Assembly: GCF_000019845.1 (NCBI RefSeq) | Contig: NC_010581.1 | Coordinates: 3,291,501-3,355,500 of the forward strand | Source: Beijerinckia indica subsp. indica ATCC 9039 | GTDB lineage: Bacteria; Pseudomonadota; Alphaproteobacteria; Rhizobiales; Beijerinckiaceae | Length of the DNA: 64,000 bases | Direction: 5' to 3' | Shown here: piece after piece, positions 7,765 through 17,138 of the stretch | Position numbering within the stretch: position 1 is the first letter of the stretch | How the letters are laid out: every line of letters begins with the position of its first letter | Notes under the pieces: generated by a model | Told to the model about the DNA's origin: nothing | The model's database searches: none | Seen by the model: only the letters and a program-made list of their open reading frames with translations | Made by a program: the position numbers and the translations under genes

Positions 7765-8052
7765 GTGGACTCAATAAAATCTGGACCGGTCCTACGGAGA
7801 ACCATTCGGCGGCAACAATTGCGTGAGATGGTTCCGCTCGCGGACAGCACCATTTACGAGATGGAGCAAAGAGGCGAGTTCCCACGCCGGTTTGCGTTGT
7901 CTCCGCGATGCATCGTGTGGGATCTGGCCGAGGTCAAGGCTTGGTTGATCGCACGACGGACTGCACCGATCCGTCGTGCGCAACACCCCGATGTCACCAA
8001 GCGCAAAACCCGTCCAATCAAAGGGCGGGATCAAGCTCCATCAAAGGTATAG
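7765..8052 (+). CDS. AlpA-family phage/island regulatory protein
   Basis: This 95-residue winged-HTH protein of the AlpA type has LRRTIRRQQLREMVPLADST, IYEMEQRGEFPRRFALS, then a W-containing VWDLAEVKAWL helix. These match the AlpA motif (choose, bind, tolerate residues before a Trp). Such proteins activate integrase or excisionase genes in P4-like prophages and islands. I chose GTG 7765 because GGGAG lies about 8 bases upstream; earlier starts give a non-homologous N-terminus. It converges on the broken integrase and overlaps its 3' end by 35 bases. The basic C-terminal tail (TKRKTRPIKGRDQ) may aid DNA contact. Confidence 0.75.
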   Translation: MDSIKSGPVLRRTIRRQQLREMVPLADSTIYEMEQRGEFPRRFALSPRCIVWDLAEVKAWLIARRTAPIRRAQHPDVTKRKTRPIKGRDQAPSKV

Positions 8053-9276
8053 CTGCTGGCAAGAGCGTGGGAGCATGCCTCCGACCGTCAACCCATGCGT
8101 CCACAGTATCCGCCCACTCCTGCATCATATGCCGTCGCTGAACCTCGTATTCCGCCTTGTTGTAGACGCTGCGGGACGATCGCCCATCCTCGTGCGCCAA
8201 GCATTTTTCGAGCCAATCCCGATTGAAACCCAACTCGTTCAACAGGGTCGACCCTGTCCGCCGCAGGTCGTGGACCGTGAATGGTTCGAGCGGCAGCCCA
8301 TCTTGTTTGGCCTGCTCCACAACCGAATAGGTGACACGGTTGAACGTCGCTCGAGACATTGGAGCATCGGCGTCGTAGCGCGAAGGCAACAGATACTGGG
8401 AGTTGCCGGCGCAGGTCTTGAGCGCAATCATGATGTCGAGAGTTTGGCGGCACAGATAGACGTTGTGTGCTTTCGACCGCTTCATTCGCTCCTTAGGAAT
8501 TGTCCAAACGGCGTTTTCGAAGTCAACCTCATCCCATACCGCGTCCTGCAACTACTCGCTCTTGCGCACCATCGTCAGTAGGAAGAGTCGCATCCCCAGG
8601 CGGATCGTCAGCAGCGTGGCGACCTTTTCCAACTCTTTCAGCATCACTCGAATTTCGGCTGGCGACAGAGCTCGATCCTTTGGCGTGAACGTCGCGATCG
8701 ATGCTGGTCCGACGTCATCGGCCGGATTGGGCACCTTCTCGCCGTGCAAGATCGCGAAGCCGTAAATCTGCTTCAGGATGCCCCGGACATGGATCGCTGT
8801 CGCCGGCGCGCCGCGTTCGACAATCTTTCCGCATTGGGCGCGAAGGTCGTCCGGCGTAATCTCCGTCAGCAAGCGGTTGCGCCAAACCGGTAATAGCTCT
8901 CGTTCAAAGATGGAACGAGCATCGCTCGGGTGCTGTCGGCCATCGGCGCGTTCACCAGCCATTTTTCGCCGAACTCGCCGAAGCTTTTCGCCTCCTTGAT
9001 ACGACGCTTCTCGCGCTGCTTCTCAATGGCCGGCGACCTGCCCTCGCTGATCGCTCCCCTCGCGTCCAGGCACAGCTCCCGGGCTCGCGCCAGCGAGATT
9101 CCATCTCGCCCGTATTTGCCGAGGTAGACCGTCTCGCGTCGTCCATTGAGCCGATAGTCCAGCCTGAACGATAGAGCACCGGACGGCGCGACGCGCACAT
9201 ACATGCCGTCGCGGTCCGCTACCTTGTACATTTTTTCTCTGGGTTTCAGCGCTTTGATCGCTGCGTCCGTCAACAT
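8018..9276 (-). pseudogene. P4-type tyrosine integrase, disrupted by a frameshift and an amber codon
   Basis: The three reading-frame pieces together form a P4-like integrase of about 419 codons. The N-terminal DUF4102 arm-binding domain runs from MLTDAAIKALKPREK (start ATG 9276 after GGAGGTGG). A core-binding part follows (RSIFERELLPVWRN, then LLTEITPDDLRAQCGK). The catalytic domain contains MVRKSE (Arg I), VHDLRRTGSTLL (His/Arg II), CLAHE and VYNKAEY (nucleophilic Tyr). A frameshift lies at about 8911-8927 (STRAM then out of frame; RSIFERE resumes in the -1 frame). A TAG codon at 8549-8551 follows RKSE, where homologues continue RKSEL directly. All catalytic residues survive, but a full-length product cannot be made without recoding. 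Confidence 0.85.
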
Positions 9277-9290
9277 GTTACGCCACCTCC

Positions 9291-9404
9291 AAAAAAGTAC
9301 CGTCACGCGGTTTTGGGGGGCTCTCGTCGGAAAAGTCTGCGTATTATCAGAAGCTTAGCGTAAAAAAGTACCGTCAGGAGCCTCATCTGCCCTGACGGTA
9401 CTTT
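9291..9404. repeat. Repeats around the integrase promoter: two direct AAAAAAGTACCGTCA and one inverted copy
   Basis: AAAAAAGTACCGTCA occurs at 9291-9305 and again at 9362-9376. The second copy forms a 14-base inverted repeat (AAAGTACCGTCAGG 9365-9378, CCTGACGGTACTTT 9391-9404) with a 12-base loop. Lying between the integrase start and the guaA 3' end, these are candidates for integrase arm sites or an operator at the int promoter. Confidence 0.6.
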
Positions 9405-9540
9405 CAAATTTCACCGGGATCAATATGGGCGAGGACCGTCAACGGGGCCGACGGCCGCGATCTTTGCCCACCGATAGGTATCAACAGATGCCGAATATCG
9501 CGCCGTAGCGTAGTTTTGGATACGCCCGGATAGGCCAAAA

Positions 9541-11145
9541 TCATTCCCACTCGATCGTGCCTGGCGGTTTCGACGTTACATCATAGACAACGCGATTAAT
9601 TCCTTGCACTTCATTGATAATCCTGGTCGCCGCTCGACCGAGAAAATCCATTTCAAAGCTATAGAAATCCGCAGTCATGCCATCGACCGATGTCACCGCA
9701 CGCAGGGCGCATACAAACTCGTAAGTGCGGCCATCCCCCATCACACCAACCGTCTGCACCGGCAACAAGACAGCGAAAGCTTGCCAGATCTTGTCATAGA
9801 GACCCGCTTTTCTGATCTCATCGAGATAGATCGCATCGGCCTGCCGCAAGATGGCGAGTTTCTCCCTTGTGACGCCTCCCGGACAACGGATCGCGAGGCC
9901 GGGACCAGGGAAAGGATGTCGGCTAACGAAGGCTTCCGGCAGACCGAGTTCGCGGCCTAATTCGCGGACTTCGTCCTTGAACAATTCCCGCAAGGGCTCG
10001 ACGAGCTTCATATTCATCCGCTCGGGGAGGCCGCCGACATTATGATGGGATTTAATGGTGACGGAAGGACCACCCGTGAAGGATACACTTTCGATCACAT
10101 CCGGATACAATGTTCCCTGGCCGAGAAATTCCGGAACTCCCTTGCCATCGGAGGCAATGGTCTTCGCTTCGGCCTCGAATGTTTCGATGAACAGACGCCC
10201 GATGATGCGCCGCTTTTCTTCGGGATCACTGACCCCCGCAAGCGCATCGAGAAACAGATCCTGCGCCTGCGCATGAATCAGAGGGATATTGTAATGGCCA
10301 CGGAACAGGCTGACAATTTCCTCCGCCTCGCCATGGCGTAACAAACCATGATCGACGAACACACAAGTCAGGCGATCGCCTATTGCCTCATGGATCAGCA
10401 AAGCCGCGACGGCGGAATCGACTCCTCCGGAGAGACCGCAGAGGACACGGCCCGTGCCCACTTTGGCCTGGATAGCAGCGATGGCCTCCTGCCGGAAGGC
10501 GCGCATGGTCCAGTCTCGGCTGAGACCCGCCACTTTATGCACGAAATTCTCGATCAACCGCGCACCTTGCGGCGTATGCACGACTTCAAGATGGAACTGC
10601 ACGCCATAATAATGGCGCGCCTCGTCGGCCATTACGGCTACGGCTTCCTGGCGTGAGGTTGCGGCCCGCACAAAGCCTGGCGGCAGATCAATGACAGCAT
10701 CGCCATGGCTCATCCAGACGGGATAGCTCTGGCCTTTTTCCCAGACATTGTCGAACAAGGCACTCTCGGCCAGAATTTCGACATCCGCCCGGCCGAATTC
10801 ACGCGTCTTGCCCGCGGCTACCTTGCCGCCCAGTTGCAGTGCCATCACCTGCTCGCCATAGCAAATGCCAAGCACCGGCACTTTCGAGCTGAAAATCACA
10901 TCCGGCACACGGGGGGAGCCTTGATCGAGCACGGAAGCTGGACCGCCGGAGAGGATCACGGCCTTAGGCGCCAGGGTCTCGAAGGCACGCTCAGCCGATT
11001 GGAATGGCGCGATTTCGCAATAGACCCCTGCCTCCCGGACCCGCCGCGCGATCAATTGCGTGACCTGCGAGCCGAAATCGACAATCAGCACCTTGTCATG
11101 GCGATTCACATTCTCCTGGCGCGGATCGGATTGGCTCATCATCAT
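9541..11145 (-). CDS. guaA: GMP synthase (glutamine-hydrolysing)
   Basis: GMP synthase converts XMP to GMP using ATP and glutamine, the last step of guanine nucleotide synthesis. The 534-residue protein has a class I amidotransferase domain (Cys95 in GICYGEQ, His185 and Glu187 in FHLEV). An ATP-pyrophosphatase domain follows with the PP-loop SGGVDS at 239-244. The C-terminal dimerisation domain ends GTIEWE. Length and motifs are those of a complete enzyme. Three consecutive ATG codons leave the exact start ambiguous; AGGGA lies just before the first, so the second or third may be used. The 3' end borders an integrase gene and appears intact after integration. Confidence 0.97.
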   Translation of the reverse strand: MMMSQSDPRQENVNRHDKVLIVDFGSQVTQLIARRVREAGVYCEIAPFQSAERAFETLAPKAVILSGGPASVLDQGSPRVPDVIFSSKVPVLGICYGEQVMALQLGGKVAAGKTREFGRADVEILAESALFDNVWEKGQSYPVWMSHGDAVIDLPPGFVRAATSRQEAVAVMADEARHYYGVQFHLEVVHTPQGARLIENFVHKVAGLSRDWTMRAFRQEAIAAIQAKVGTGRVLCGLSGGVDSAVAALLIHEAIGDRLTCVFVDHGLLRHGEAEEIVSLFRGHYNIPLIHAQAQDLFLDALAGVSDPEEKRRIIGRLFIETFEAEAKTIASDGKGVPEFLGQGTLYPDVIESVSFTGGPSVTIKSHHNVGGLPERMNMKLVEPLRELFKDEVRELGRELGLPEAFVSRHPFPGPGLAIRCPGGVTREKLAILRQADAIYLDEIRKAGLYDKIWQAFAVLLPVQTVGVMGDGRTYEFVCALRAVTSVDGMTADFYSFEMDFLGRAATRIINEVQGINRVVYDVTSKPPGTIEWE

Positions 11146-11315
11146 TCCCTGATAGGAGATCAGGCTAGGCGGCGACCCCGGTCCCGATCTTGGCTCGTTC
11201 TAAAATGAAGGGCGATAGACCAAAACAAAGGCGCGGGCCGATCGCCGCTCCTTCTTAAAGCCACAAGGATTTCAGGCAAGTCTCAAGAGAGGCTCACACA
11301 ACCAAAACCGCAATG

Positions 11316-11354
11316 AGAGCATCGGACTTTCAATTGACCCCTATCCGATGCTCT
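11316..11354. repeat. Palindrome AGAGCATCGGA / TCCGATGCTCT
   Basis: Perfect 11-base arms (11316-11326, 11344-11354) are separated by 17 bases. The palindrome sits in the guaA upstream gap next to a second GATGC-type hairpin at 11369-11414. It may be a regulatory site or a small REP-like unit. Confidence 0.6.
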
Positions 11355-11368
11355 ATCTTTCTGCAAAC

Positions 11369-11414
11369 GCATCAGATTGGTCCCAAAAGTGGGAGCCACT
11401 TTTGGGTCTGATGC
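11369..11414. repeat. Two-step hairpin repeat (GCATC family)
   Basis: Outer arms GCATCAGA and TCTGATGC and inner arms CCCAAAAGT and ACTTTTGGG form a long stem-loop between guaA and the FkbM gene. Close relatives lie at 48399-48442 and, more weakly, at 21525-21574. It lies downstream of the FkbM gene and could end its transcript. Confidence 0.7.
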
Positions 11415-11437
11415 TCTAAAGCTTTGGGTTTGATGCT

Positions 11438-12289
11438 TCAGCTTCGCTCGTAGATCACTTTCTGATGCGATTTCAGCAAAGGCCGATAGCCTTGCCCGGC
11501 GACGAGGCTGAAGGAATCCCCCGGCATGGGTTCGAACGCAAATTCAATAAATAGAAACCGTGGCCAGAGACTTTCCGGCATGTCCCGAAAAAAGGGTTCG
11601 AGAATCAGGTTTTCCGCCCCCTCGACATCAAGTTTCAAGACATCGATCCGCCGCAACCCTTCTTCCGTAACCAAATTGGCAAGACTTTTGACCGGGACAG
11701 TGATCTGTTGTTCCCGCCGGCTCACCGAGCCGATGCGCGAGGTCGTTTCCACTGGTTCAGGGGAATCGACGAACAACAGCATATCCCCATCGCGATCTGC
11801 AATGGCGCAGGCCAAGGCCTTGATGGTCGCAAAGGAATTCTGATCGATATTATAGACGAGTCGCTCGAAAATATCGGGGCGAGGCTCAATGGCGAGGATG
11901 CGCGCCTTCAGCCCCGCGGAAGCGGCGGCAAACAGGCTATATCCCCCAATATTCGCGCCGACATCGATGAAAACGACATCTTCCGGCATTCTTGCACGCA
12001 AAATTTCCCGCTCAGGCAAATCGAAATATTGCGGCGTGAACAATAGGCGGCTTTCACAATGATTATGAGAAGGGTAGAGCCGCATTCGTGCGCCCAAGGC
12101 CTCGACGTCGAGCGGGCGCCCCTTCTTCATCGCCTTCATGGCCATGGAACGCAGAAAAAAGGCCCCTTTCCGACCAGCCCAACTGCCCGAGGCATTCCGG
12201 GTCAGATCCAGCAGACGCGCGACAGCCCCCCGCGGCGCATAGCGGCCGAAATGGGAAAGATCATTGTCGTGGAATTTGGAATTGGACAT
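11438..12289 (-). CDS. FkbM-family SAM-dependent methyltransferase
   Basis: This 283-residue protein has the Rossmann methyltransferase motif I VFIDVGANIGGYSLF, an acidic ILAIEPRP loop, and the FkbM signature VLKLDVEGAENLIL. Family members O-methylate sugars or small molecules, often in polysaccharide or glycopeptidolipid synthesis. The substrate here cannot be inferred because no glycosyltransferase lies nearby. ATG 12289 is preferred over an in-frame TTG four codons upstream. It stands alone between two repeat-containing gaps. Confidence 0.85.
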   Translation of the reverse strand: MSNSKFHDNDLSHFGRYAPRGAVARLLDLTRNASGSWAGRKGAFFLRSMAMKAMKKGRPLDVEALGARMRLYPSHNHCESRLLFTPQYFDLPEREILRARMPEDVVFIDVGANIGGYSLFAAASAGLKARILAIEPRPDIFERLVYNIDQNSFATIKALACAIADRDGDMLLFVDSPEPVETTSRIGSVSRREQQITVPVKSLANLVTEEGLRRIDVLKLDVEGAENLILEPFFRDMPESLWPRFLFIEFAFEPMPGDSFSLVAGQGYRPLLKSHQKVIYERS

Positions 12290-12731
12290 ACCGGATCGCA
12301 AGGTTCCAAGCCTCCCCCAAATCTTGGCTTTGCTTTTTCAGATCGAAACCACGAGAATGGATCGAATTTTCCCGATTTTATCGTTCTGATCTTATTTTTG
12401 GAGCCTCGATCCGAGGATGTCCATGATTTTTCAGTTCAAAAAAGCTTACAATTTAGAAAATTCCCTCGCGCGAGCTAAAAACACGGCAAGCGGATTCCCT
12501 TGCGTCGCCCCCTTAAAGGTTTAAATAAATCGGCATCTCGGCCCGGCCGCTCTCTCGCGCTTTTCGAGCGGCGCCCTTTGGGCCTTCTCATCCCAAAGGC
12601 CGTACAGAGCGACCTTTGGCTCCTTTCTTGAGTTTTCGCTTTTTCATAGGGTTAGCGAAAATCCAAGAGTGGTCCATCGCTCATTTCCGATGATCGATGG
12701 ACGGTATCGTTTTATCGGGACCAGATCCGCT
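12290..12731. other. Long intergenic gap containing a three-hairpin repeat
   Basis: This gap of about 440 bases lies between the divergent FkbM and map genes. Its right half holds a degenerate copy of the three-hairpin element (12591-12705). The left half shows no gene or clear structure. Confidence 0.5.
12591..12705 (-). repeat. Three-hairpin dispersed repeat, copy A (degenerate)
   Basis: The order is CCAAAGGCCG to CGACCTTTGG, then CTTGAGTTTTCGC to GCGAAAATCCAAG, then GTCCATCG to CGATGGAC. This matches the better-conserved copies at 23860, 26771 and 59662. The orientation is the same as the 59662 copy. Confidence 0.65.
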
Positions 12732-13565
12732 ATGACTTTCATTGATGCCGTGGAAGGAGCAGGCCGCAAGACCGGCCATATCAAATTGCATGGGGCCGAG
12801 GCTTTCGAGGGCATGCGCAAGGCCGGACGCCTCGCGGCGGAGGCGCTCGATAGCATGACTGATTTCGTGCATCCCGGCATGACCACGGACGCCATCGATA
12901 AATTCGTCTTCGATTTCGCCATGGCGAATGACGCCTATCCGGCACCGCTCGATTATCGCGGTTATCGCAAATCGGTCTGCACCTCCATCAACCATGTTGT
13001 TTGCCACGGCATTCCGGATCACAAGGGCCTGCGCGAAGGCGATATCATCAATATTGATGTCACCTTCATCAAAGACGGCTGGCATGGCGATTCGAGCCGA
13101 ATGTATTATGTCGGTGAGGTTTCACGCCGCGCCCAACGGCTGGTCGAGACCACTTACGAAGCGCTGATGCGCGGCATCAATGTCGTGCGCCCGGGTGCCA
13201 CCACCGGCGATATCGGCGCAGCGATTCAGGAATTCGCCGAGGCCGAGCGCTGTTCGGTGGTACGCGATTTCTGCGGTCACGGCCTTGGCCGCCTGTTCCA
13301 CGACGAGCCGAACATTCTCCATTATGGTCGGCCTGGCGAGGGAATCGTCTTGAAAGCCGGCATGTTTTTCACCATCGAGCCGATGATCAATCTCGGCCGG
13401 CCACATGTGAAAATCCTCGCCGATGGATGGACCGCCGTCACCCGCGACCGATCCCTCTCCGCGCAATTCGAACATTCTATTGGCGTCACCGAAACCGGCT
13501 GCGAAATTTTCACTCTTTCGCCGAAGGGCCTGCATCATCCACCCTTTCCACCCAGCGGCGCATGA
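12732..13565 (+). CDS. map: Methionine aminopeptidase, type I
   Basis: The enzyme removes the initiator methionine from nascent proteins. The 277-residue protein carries the metal ligands Asp109 and Asp120 ([14 protein letters not shown]), His183 ([13 protein letters not shown]), Glu216 (FTIEPMIN) and Glu247 (QFEHSIGV), and substrate-contacting His92 (CHGIPDH). The start at ATG 12732 gives MTFIDAVEG, matching alphaproteobacterial relatives; an upstream in-frame start at 12669 would read through the repeat. The stop overlaps the radC start (ATGA), so the two genes are translationally coupled. Confidence 0.95.
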   Translation: MTFIDAVEGAGRKTGHIKLHGAEAFEGMRKAGRLAAEALDSMTDFVHPGMTTDAIDKFVFDFAMANDAYPAPLDYRGYRKSVCTSINHVVCHGIPDHKGLREGDIINIDVTFIKDGWHGDSSRMYYVGEVSRRAQRLVETTYEALMRGINVVRPGATTGDIGAAIQEFAEAERCSVVRDFCGHGLGRLFHDEPNILHYGRPGEGIVLKAGMFFTIEPMINLGRPHVKILADGWTAVTRDRSLSAQFEHSIGVTETGCEIFTLSPKGLHHPPFPPSGA

Positions 13566-14287
13566 CCAAAGGCCCTGACTCGACTAGCGCGCCGACTGAG
13601 GATCAATCCGAGCCGCGCCCGCATTATCACGGCCATAGGGAGCGTCTGCGCGAGCGTTTTCGCAAAAGCGGCGGCGAGTCCTTGGCAGATTATGAATTGC
13701 TGGAACTTTTGCTGTTTCGCGCCATGCCCCGGCGTGATGTCAAACCCATCGCCAAAAATCTGCTCGCGCGCTTCGGCTCCTTCGCCGAAGTCATCGCGGC
13801 CCGGCCCGAGCGATTGATGGAGATCGACGGTCTCGGCGAAGCAGCGATCACCGAATTCAAGATCGTAGAGGCCGCGGCAAGACGGCTGGCGAAATCCACA
13901 ATCGAGAGCCGCCAGAGCCTGTCGAGCTTTTCGGCCGTCATCGACTATTGCCGCATCGCCATGGGCTTCCTCGATCGCGAAGAGTTCCGCATTCTATTTC
14001 TCGACCGCAAGAATGGTCTGATCGCCGATGAGGTGCAGGGCATCGGCACTGTCGATCATGCGCCCGTCTATCCCCGCGAGATCATCCGTCGCGCGCTCGA
14101 ACTCGGCGCTTGCGCGATCATCCTCGTGCATAATCACCCTTCAGGCGACCCCACGCCGTCCAAGGAGGATGTGCAGATCACGCAGCAAATCGTCGCGCTG
14201 GGGAAAGCCATGCAAATTAGCGTGCATGATCATCTGATCATCGGGAAACAGGGCCACGCCAGCCTGAAAAGCCTGCAATTGATCTGA
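13562..14287 (+). CDS. radC: RadC-family JAMM-motif protein
   Basis: This 241-residue RadC/YicR-family protein has an N-terminal helix-hairpin-helix-like part ([20 protein letters not shown], then [15 protein letters not shown]) and a C-terminal JAB1/MPN metalloprotease-like domain. The metal motif is [14 protein letters not shown] (His190, His192, Asp203). It was historically linked to DNA repair, but the function is unsettled. The start ATG overlaps the map stop, and longer starts read inside map. The map-radC pairing is common in alphaproteobacteria. Confidence 0.93.
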   Translation: MTKGPDSTSAPTEDQSEPRPHYHGHRERLRERFRKSGGESLADYELLELLLFRAMPRRDVKPIAKNLLARFGSFAEVIAARPERLMEIDGLGEAAITEFKIVEAAARRLAKSTIESRQSLSSFSAVIDYCRIAMGFLDREEFRILFLDRKNGLIADEVQGIGTVDHAPVYPREIIRRALELGACAIILVHNHPSGDPTPSKEDVQITQQIVALGKAMQISVHDHLIIGKQGHASLKSLQLI

Positions 14288-14388
14288 CCAGCCTCGGATA
14301 AGGCTTCTGCAATAGTTTGCTTGATCTATCGGCTCTCGGCGGATCGGCTCTTCTCGATGACCCGCGTCGAGAGCCGAAGTCGCCCCTA

Positions 14389-15273
14389 ATGCGCGATGAA
14401 AGCAAACGCATGATCGATGACAGAACTTTGGCCGAGGATCTGCGGAAGACCCTTCAGACCGGGGGTTTTGTCTTGCATTATCAGCCAATTTTTGCCGTCG
14501 AGACCGGAGAAATCGTCAGCGTCGAAGCCCTCTTTCGCTGGACCCATCGCGACTATGGCGAGATCGCACCCGATCGCGCGATTGCCTTGACCGAAGCCTG
14601 TGACTTGATCATTCCCCTGGGGGAATGGGTGCTGCGGCGCGCCTGTGATGAGGCGCGTCAATGGCCGTTCCTCGATCTCTGCGTCAATGTTTCGCCCCTC
14701 CAATTGCGGCACAAAGGCTTTCTTGCCTCCCTCGACCGCATTGTCGCTGAAACCGGTTTCGATCCCTCGCGTCTGGTTCTCGAGGTCACGGAAAATCATC
14801 CCCTGCATTATGATGCAGCGACGCTCCGGCTGCTGGCGCAATTGCGCCAGCGCGGGATCAGACTGGCGCTCGACGATTTCGGTTCCGGTCACGCCAGCTT
14901 TGATACGTTGCGGGATTTTCCTTTCGACAAGCTCAAGATTGACCGCTCCTTCATCGCCTCCTCACTGACCAGCCTCGAGGACCGTTTGATGCTCCAGGCC
15001 ATCGTGCGGGCCGGCGTGACCTGCGGCCTCATTGTGACGGCCGAAGGGGTTGAGACCAAGGAGCAGAATGCCCTGCTCCAGCGCCTCGGATGCGATGAAT
15101 TACAAGGGTTTCTCTTCTCCCCGGCTGTTCCGCCCGTTGACCTCATGGCGCTCCTCAACCGTCAAAAGAGCGCGAGCCAGAAACGGAACCTTTCGGGGAT
15201 CGATCCGATGCATTGGCGCAATTTCAATTCAGCAGAAACTCGCCGCCCACAGCCCGGATTTCCGCCGGCTTAA
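14389..15273 (+). CDS. EAL-domain protein (cyclic-di-GMP phosphodiesterase)
   Basis: This 294-residue stand-alone EAL domain contains all residues usually needed for catalysis: Glu46 of EAL, Asn100, Glu132, Asp162-Asp163 (LDDFGSG), Lys183, Glu219 (AEGVET) and Gln239. Active hydrolysis of c-di-GMP to pGpG is therefore expected. There is no GGDEF domain, sensor domain or membrane segment; the first 20 residues are a short leader. I chose ATG 14389 because upstream alternatives use TTG without a ribosome site. Its last 50 bases overlap the usg gene on the opposite strand, so the two transcripts are convergent. Confidence 0.9.
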   Translation: MRDESKRMIDDRTLAEDLRKTLQTGGFVLHYQPIFAVETGEIVSVEALFRWTHRDYGEIAPDRAIALTEACDLIIPLGEWVLRRACDEARQWPFLDLCVNVSPLQLRHKGFLASLDRIVAETGFDPSRLVLEVTENHPLHYDAATLRLLAQLRQRGIRLALDDFGSGHASFDTLRDFPFDKLKIDRSFIASSLTSLEDRLMLQAIVRAGVTCGLIVTAEGVETKEQNALLQRLGCDELQGFLFSPAVPPVDLMALLNRQKSASQKRNLSGIDPMHWRNFNSAETRRPQPGFPPA

Positions 15274-15523
15274 GCAATTTTGAATGCCCCACCGTCACGC
15301 TATAGAGGGCGCCATCCAGTCTATTTTGCCAGAAATTCAGGAATTTCAGCAGAGTGGGAAATTCTGGGGCAATATCATAATCTTGCCAGATATAAGTTTG
15401 GAGCAGCATGGGGTAATCCGGCAGACGGTAGAGAATTTCCGCTGTGGCCAAGCCATAGCCGCCGAGCTGCCTCAGCCTTTCCTCGAATGTCACGACGTCT
15501 TCATTCTTGAGCCGATCCGCCAT
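15224..15523 (-). CDS. usg: Usg family protein
   Basis: This 99-residue soluble protein matches the small Usg family of alphaproteobacteria, first seen next to trp genes: GYGLATAEILYRLPDYPMLL, then QTYIWQDYDIAPEFP and a C-terminal LDGALYSVTVGH. The function is unknown. ATG 15523 is preceded by GGAGGT at correct spacing, which decides against a longer form. The trpF gene in this window lies 32 kb away, so the classical usg-trp link is not kept here. The 3' end overlaps that of the EAL gene on the other strand. Confidence 0.88.
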   Translation of the reverse strand: MADRLKNEDVVTFEERLRQLGGYGLATAEILYRLPDYPMLLQTYIWQDYDIAPEFPTLLKFLNFWQNRLDGALYSVTVGHSKLLKPAEIRAVGGEFLLN

Positions 15524-15750
15524 ATTCGACCTCCATTTCAGCAAAACCAAGCTTGCCAAGCGGCGATGTTTCGTCTAGGAGACGCTACAGCCATGTCATG
15601 GCATAATTCCCGTTCTGCGCCTTTCATCATCGCAGGTGGGAATCAGACCAATCAAAAACCTTGCCGTTTTAATCCCCTTTCGAGCCCGCGCCTCATTGCT
15701 GGCGCGGGTCCTGTGCTGCGGCATCCCGTTCAGGATCTTGATCCTAAACT

Positions 15751-16359
15751 CTATACGATTGATTTAAGGCTGTCTTCCGTATCGACATCGACGAGGATGC
15801 CAGCATTCTCGACTGGCCATTCAAGCACATCCTGACTCCCGCTCTCGATCAGACGCCGCGCACCCTGATCCCCCGCGAGACCCGCAATGGCCTTGAATAA
15901 TTTATGCCCCAAGAGCACCGGATTGCCGCGTCTGCCGCGATAGCTGGGAAAAACCGCCGCGGATTCGTATGAGCTTTCCTCGAATCGCATCACGAGATCC
16001 GTGACGAGAGTGCTCGTGACGAGCGGCATGTCGCCCAAGAGCACGATCATGCCGACCGCTTCTTGCGGCAAGGCTGCGAGCGCACACCGCAAGGACGTCG
16101 AGAGGCCTTCCCCATAATCGGGATTATGGACGAAGGAGACAGGCAGATCGCCCAAAATCCGTTCGATAGCCTCACGCTCATGGCCCGTCACGACCATGAC
16201 GGGACAGGCTGAGGAAGACAAAGCAGCCTCGGTGACATGGCGAACAAGGGCCTTGCCCTTGAATTCGGCAAGCAGCTTATTGCCTCCACCTGTCGCGGCG
16301 AAACGGTGACCCTGGCCTGCCGCCAATATGACGGCGACGACCTTCTTTTTTTCATTCAT
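15751..16359 (-). CDS. MobA/MocA-like nucleotidyltransferase (molybdenum cofactor)
   Basis: This 202-residue NTP-transferase-fold protein has the N-terminal nucleotide loop VILAAGQGHRF followed by a Lys (NKLLAEF), the metal-binding LLGDMPLV, and RRGNPVLLG. It resembles MocA, which transfers CMP to molybdopterin to give the cytosine-dinucleotide cofactor of xanthine-dehydrogenase-family enzymes. It lies 26 bases after an XdhC-family gene on the same strand, which supports a role in maturing Mo-hydroxylases. The Mo-enzyme genes at 33.7-36.5 kb are candidate clients. MobA with GTP specificity is the alternative; CTP use is inferred from context. Confidence 0.85.
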   Translation of the reverse strand: MNEKKKVVAVILAAGQGHRFAATGGGNKLLAEFKGKALVRHVTEAALSSSACPVMVVTGHEREAIERILGDLPVSFVHNPDYGEGLSTSLRCALAALPQEAVGMIVLLGDMPLVTSTLVTDLVMRFEESSYESAAVFPSYRGRRGNPVLLGHKLFKAIAGLAGDQGARRLIESGSQDVLEWPVENAGILVDVDTEDSLKSIV

Positions 16360-16385
16360 CCGAGGATCATTTCATTTCACTGGGC

Positions 16386-17138
16386 TCATACCGCCGCTTC
16401 CGCGACCGCGCCCTTTGCTTCCGGTTGGCGCGCGGGCTTCTGTTTGAGGGACGCAATGATCTCAGCCATGATGGAAATGGCAATTTCCACAGGGCTCACT
16501 GCTCCGATATCGAGACCGATCGGCGCATGAATACGCGCGAGGTCCGCCTCATCAAAACCCTCAGCGCGCAATCGGTCCTGGCGCTTGTCATGCGTCTTAC
16601 GCGAACCAAGCGCGCCGATATAGAAACAGTCGGCTCTCAGCGCTTCGATCAAGGCCGGATCGTCGATACGCGGATCATGGCTGAGAACAGCCATAGCCGT
16701 GTGCGCATCGAGCGTTTGTTCTTGCAGGGCGACCTGCGGCCATTCCGAAACAATCCTCACATCGGGAAAGCGTTCCGGCGTGGCAAAGGCCGTACGTGGA
16801 TCGATGATGAGTACATCAAAACCCGTCAAACGAGCCAATGGAACCAGGGCCTGAGCGATATGGCCCGCGCCGATCACGATCAACCGCGTCGGCGGCCGAT
16901 GCACCTCTATGAAGAGGGAATGGCCATTGTGGTCCAAAGCACCGCTTTGACCGAGTTGCAAGCGCGTCTCGATGGCCGCTTTCAAGGAAACATCCAGAGC
17001 GTCTTCCTCCGAAGCACTGGCATGGATTTCGTCAGCATAGATCAATCTTTGATGTCCAGAACCAAGATCCGTAATGACCAGAACGGGACGGCGTGCCCGG
17101 CGCGCCGCGTTCAGTTCCGCCAGCAAAGCCAAACGCAT
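16386..17138 (-). CDS. XdhC-family protein, C-terminal Rossmann part
   Basis: This 250-residue protein contains the XdhC Rossmann domain (RLIVIGAGHIAQALVPLARL, FDVLIIDPR, IGALGSRKTHDKRQDRL, GLDIGAVSPVEIA). XdhC proteins bind molybdenum cofactor, help install the terminal sulfur, and insert the cofactor into xanthine-dehydrogenase-family enzymes. The N-terminal XdhC/CoxI domain is encoded separately by the gene just upstream, with a one-base TGATG overlap. The start ATG 17138 follows from that overlap. Confidence 0.88.
   Translation of the reverse strand: MRLALLAELNAARRARRPVLVITDLGSGHQRLIYADEIHASASEEDALDVSLKAAIETRLQLGQSGALDHNGHSLFIEVHRPPTRLIVIGAGHIAQALVPLARLTGFDVLIIDPRTAFATPERFPDVRIVSEWPQVALQEQTLDAHTAMAVLSHDPRIDDPALIEALRADCFYIGALGSRKTHDKRQDRLRAEGFDEADLARIHAPIGLDIGAVSPVEIAISIMAEIIASLKQKPARQPEAKGAVAEAAV

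Larger units (their letters stand above)
1..9540. mobile_element. Probable genomic island end, integrated at the guaA 3' end
   Basis: The guaA stop codon (9541) is followed directly by repeats, a P4-type integrase, an AlpA regulator, regulators, a decayed gene and an IS element. The 3' end of guaA is an established integration site for islands with this class of integrase. The matching att copy is not visible within the window, so the far end lies to the left. The integrase is broken, so the island is probably immobile. Confidence 0.55.

Noticed and set aside
7511..7777. An 88-codon open frame before the AlpA-like gene
   Set aside because: No motif or good ribosome site, and it overlaps the better-supported AlpA start in another frame.
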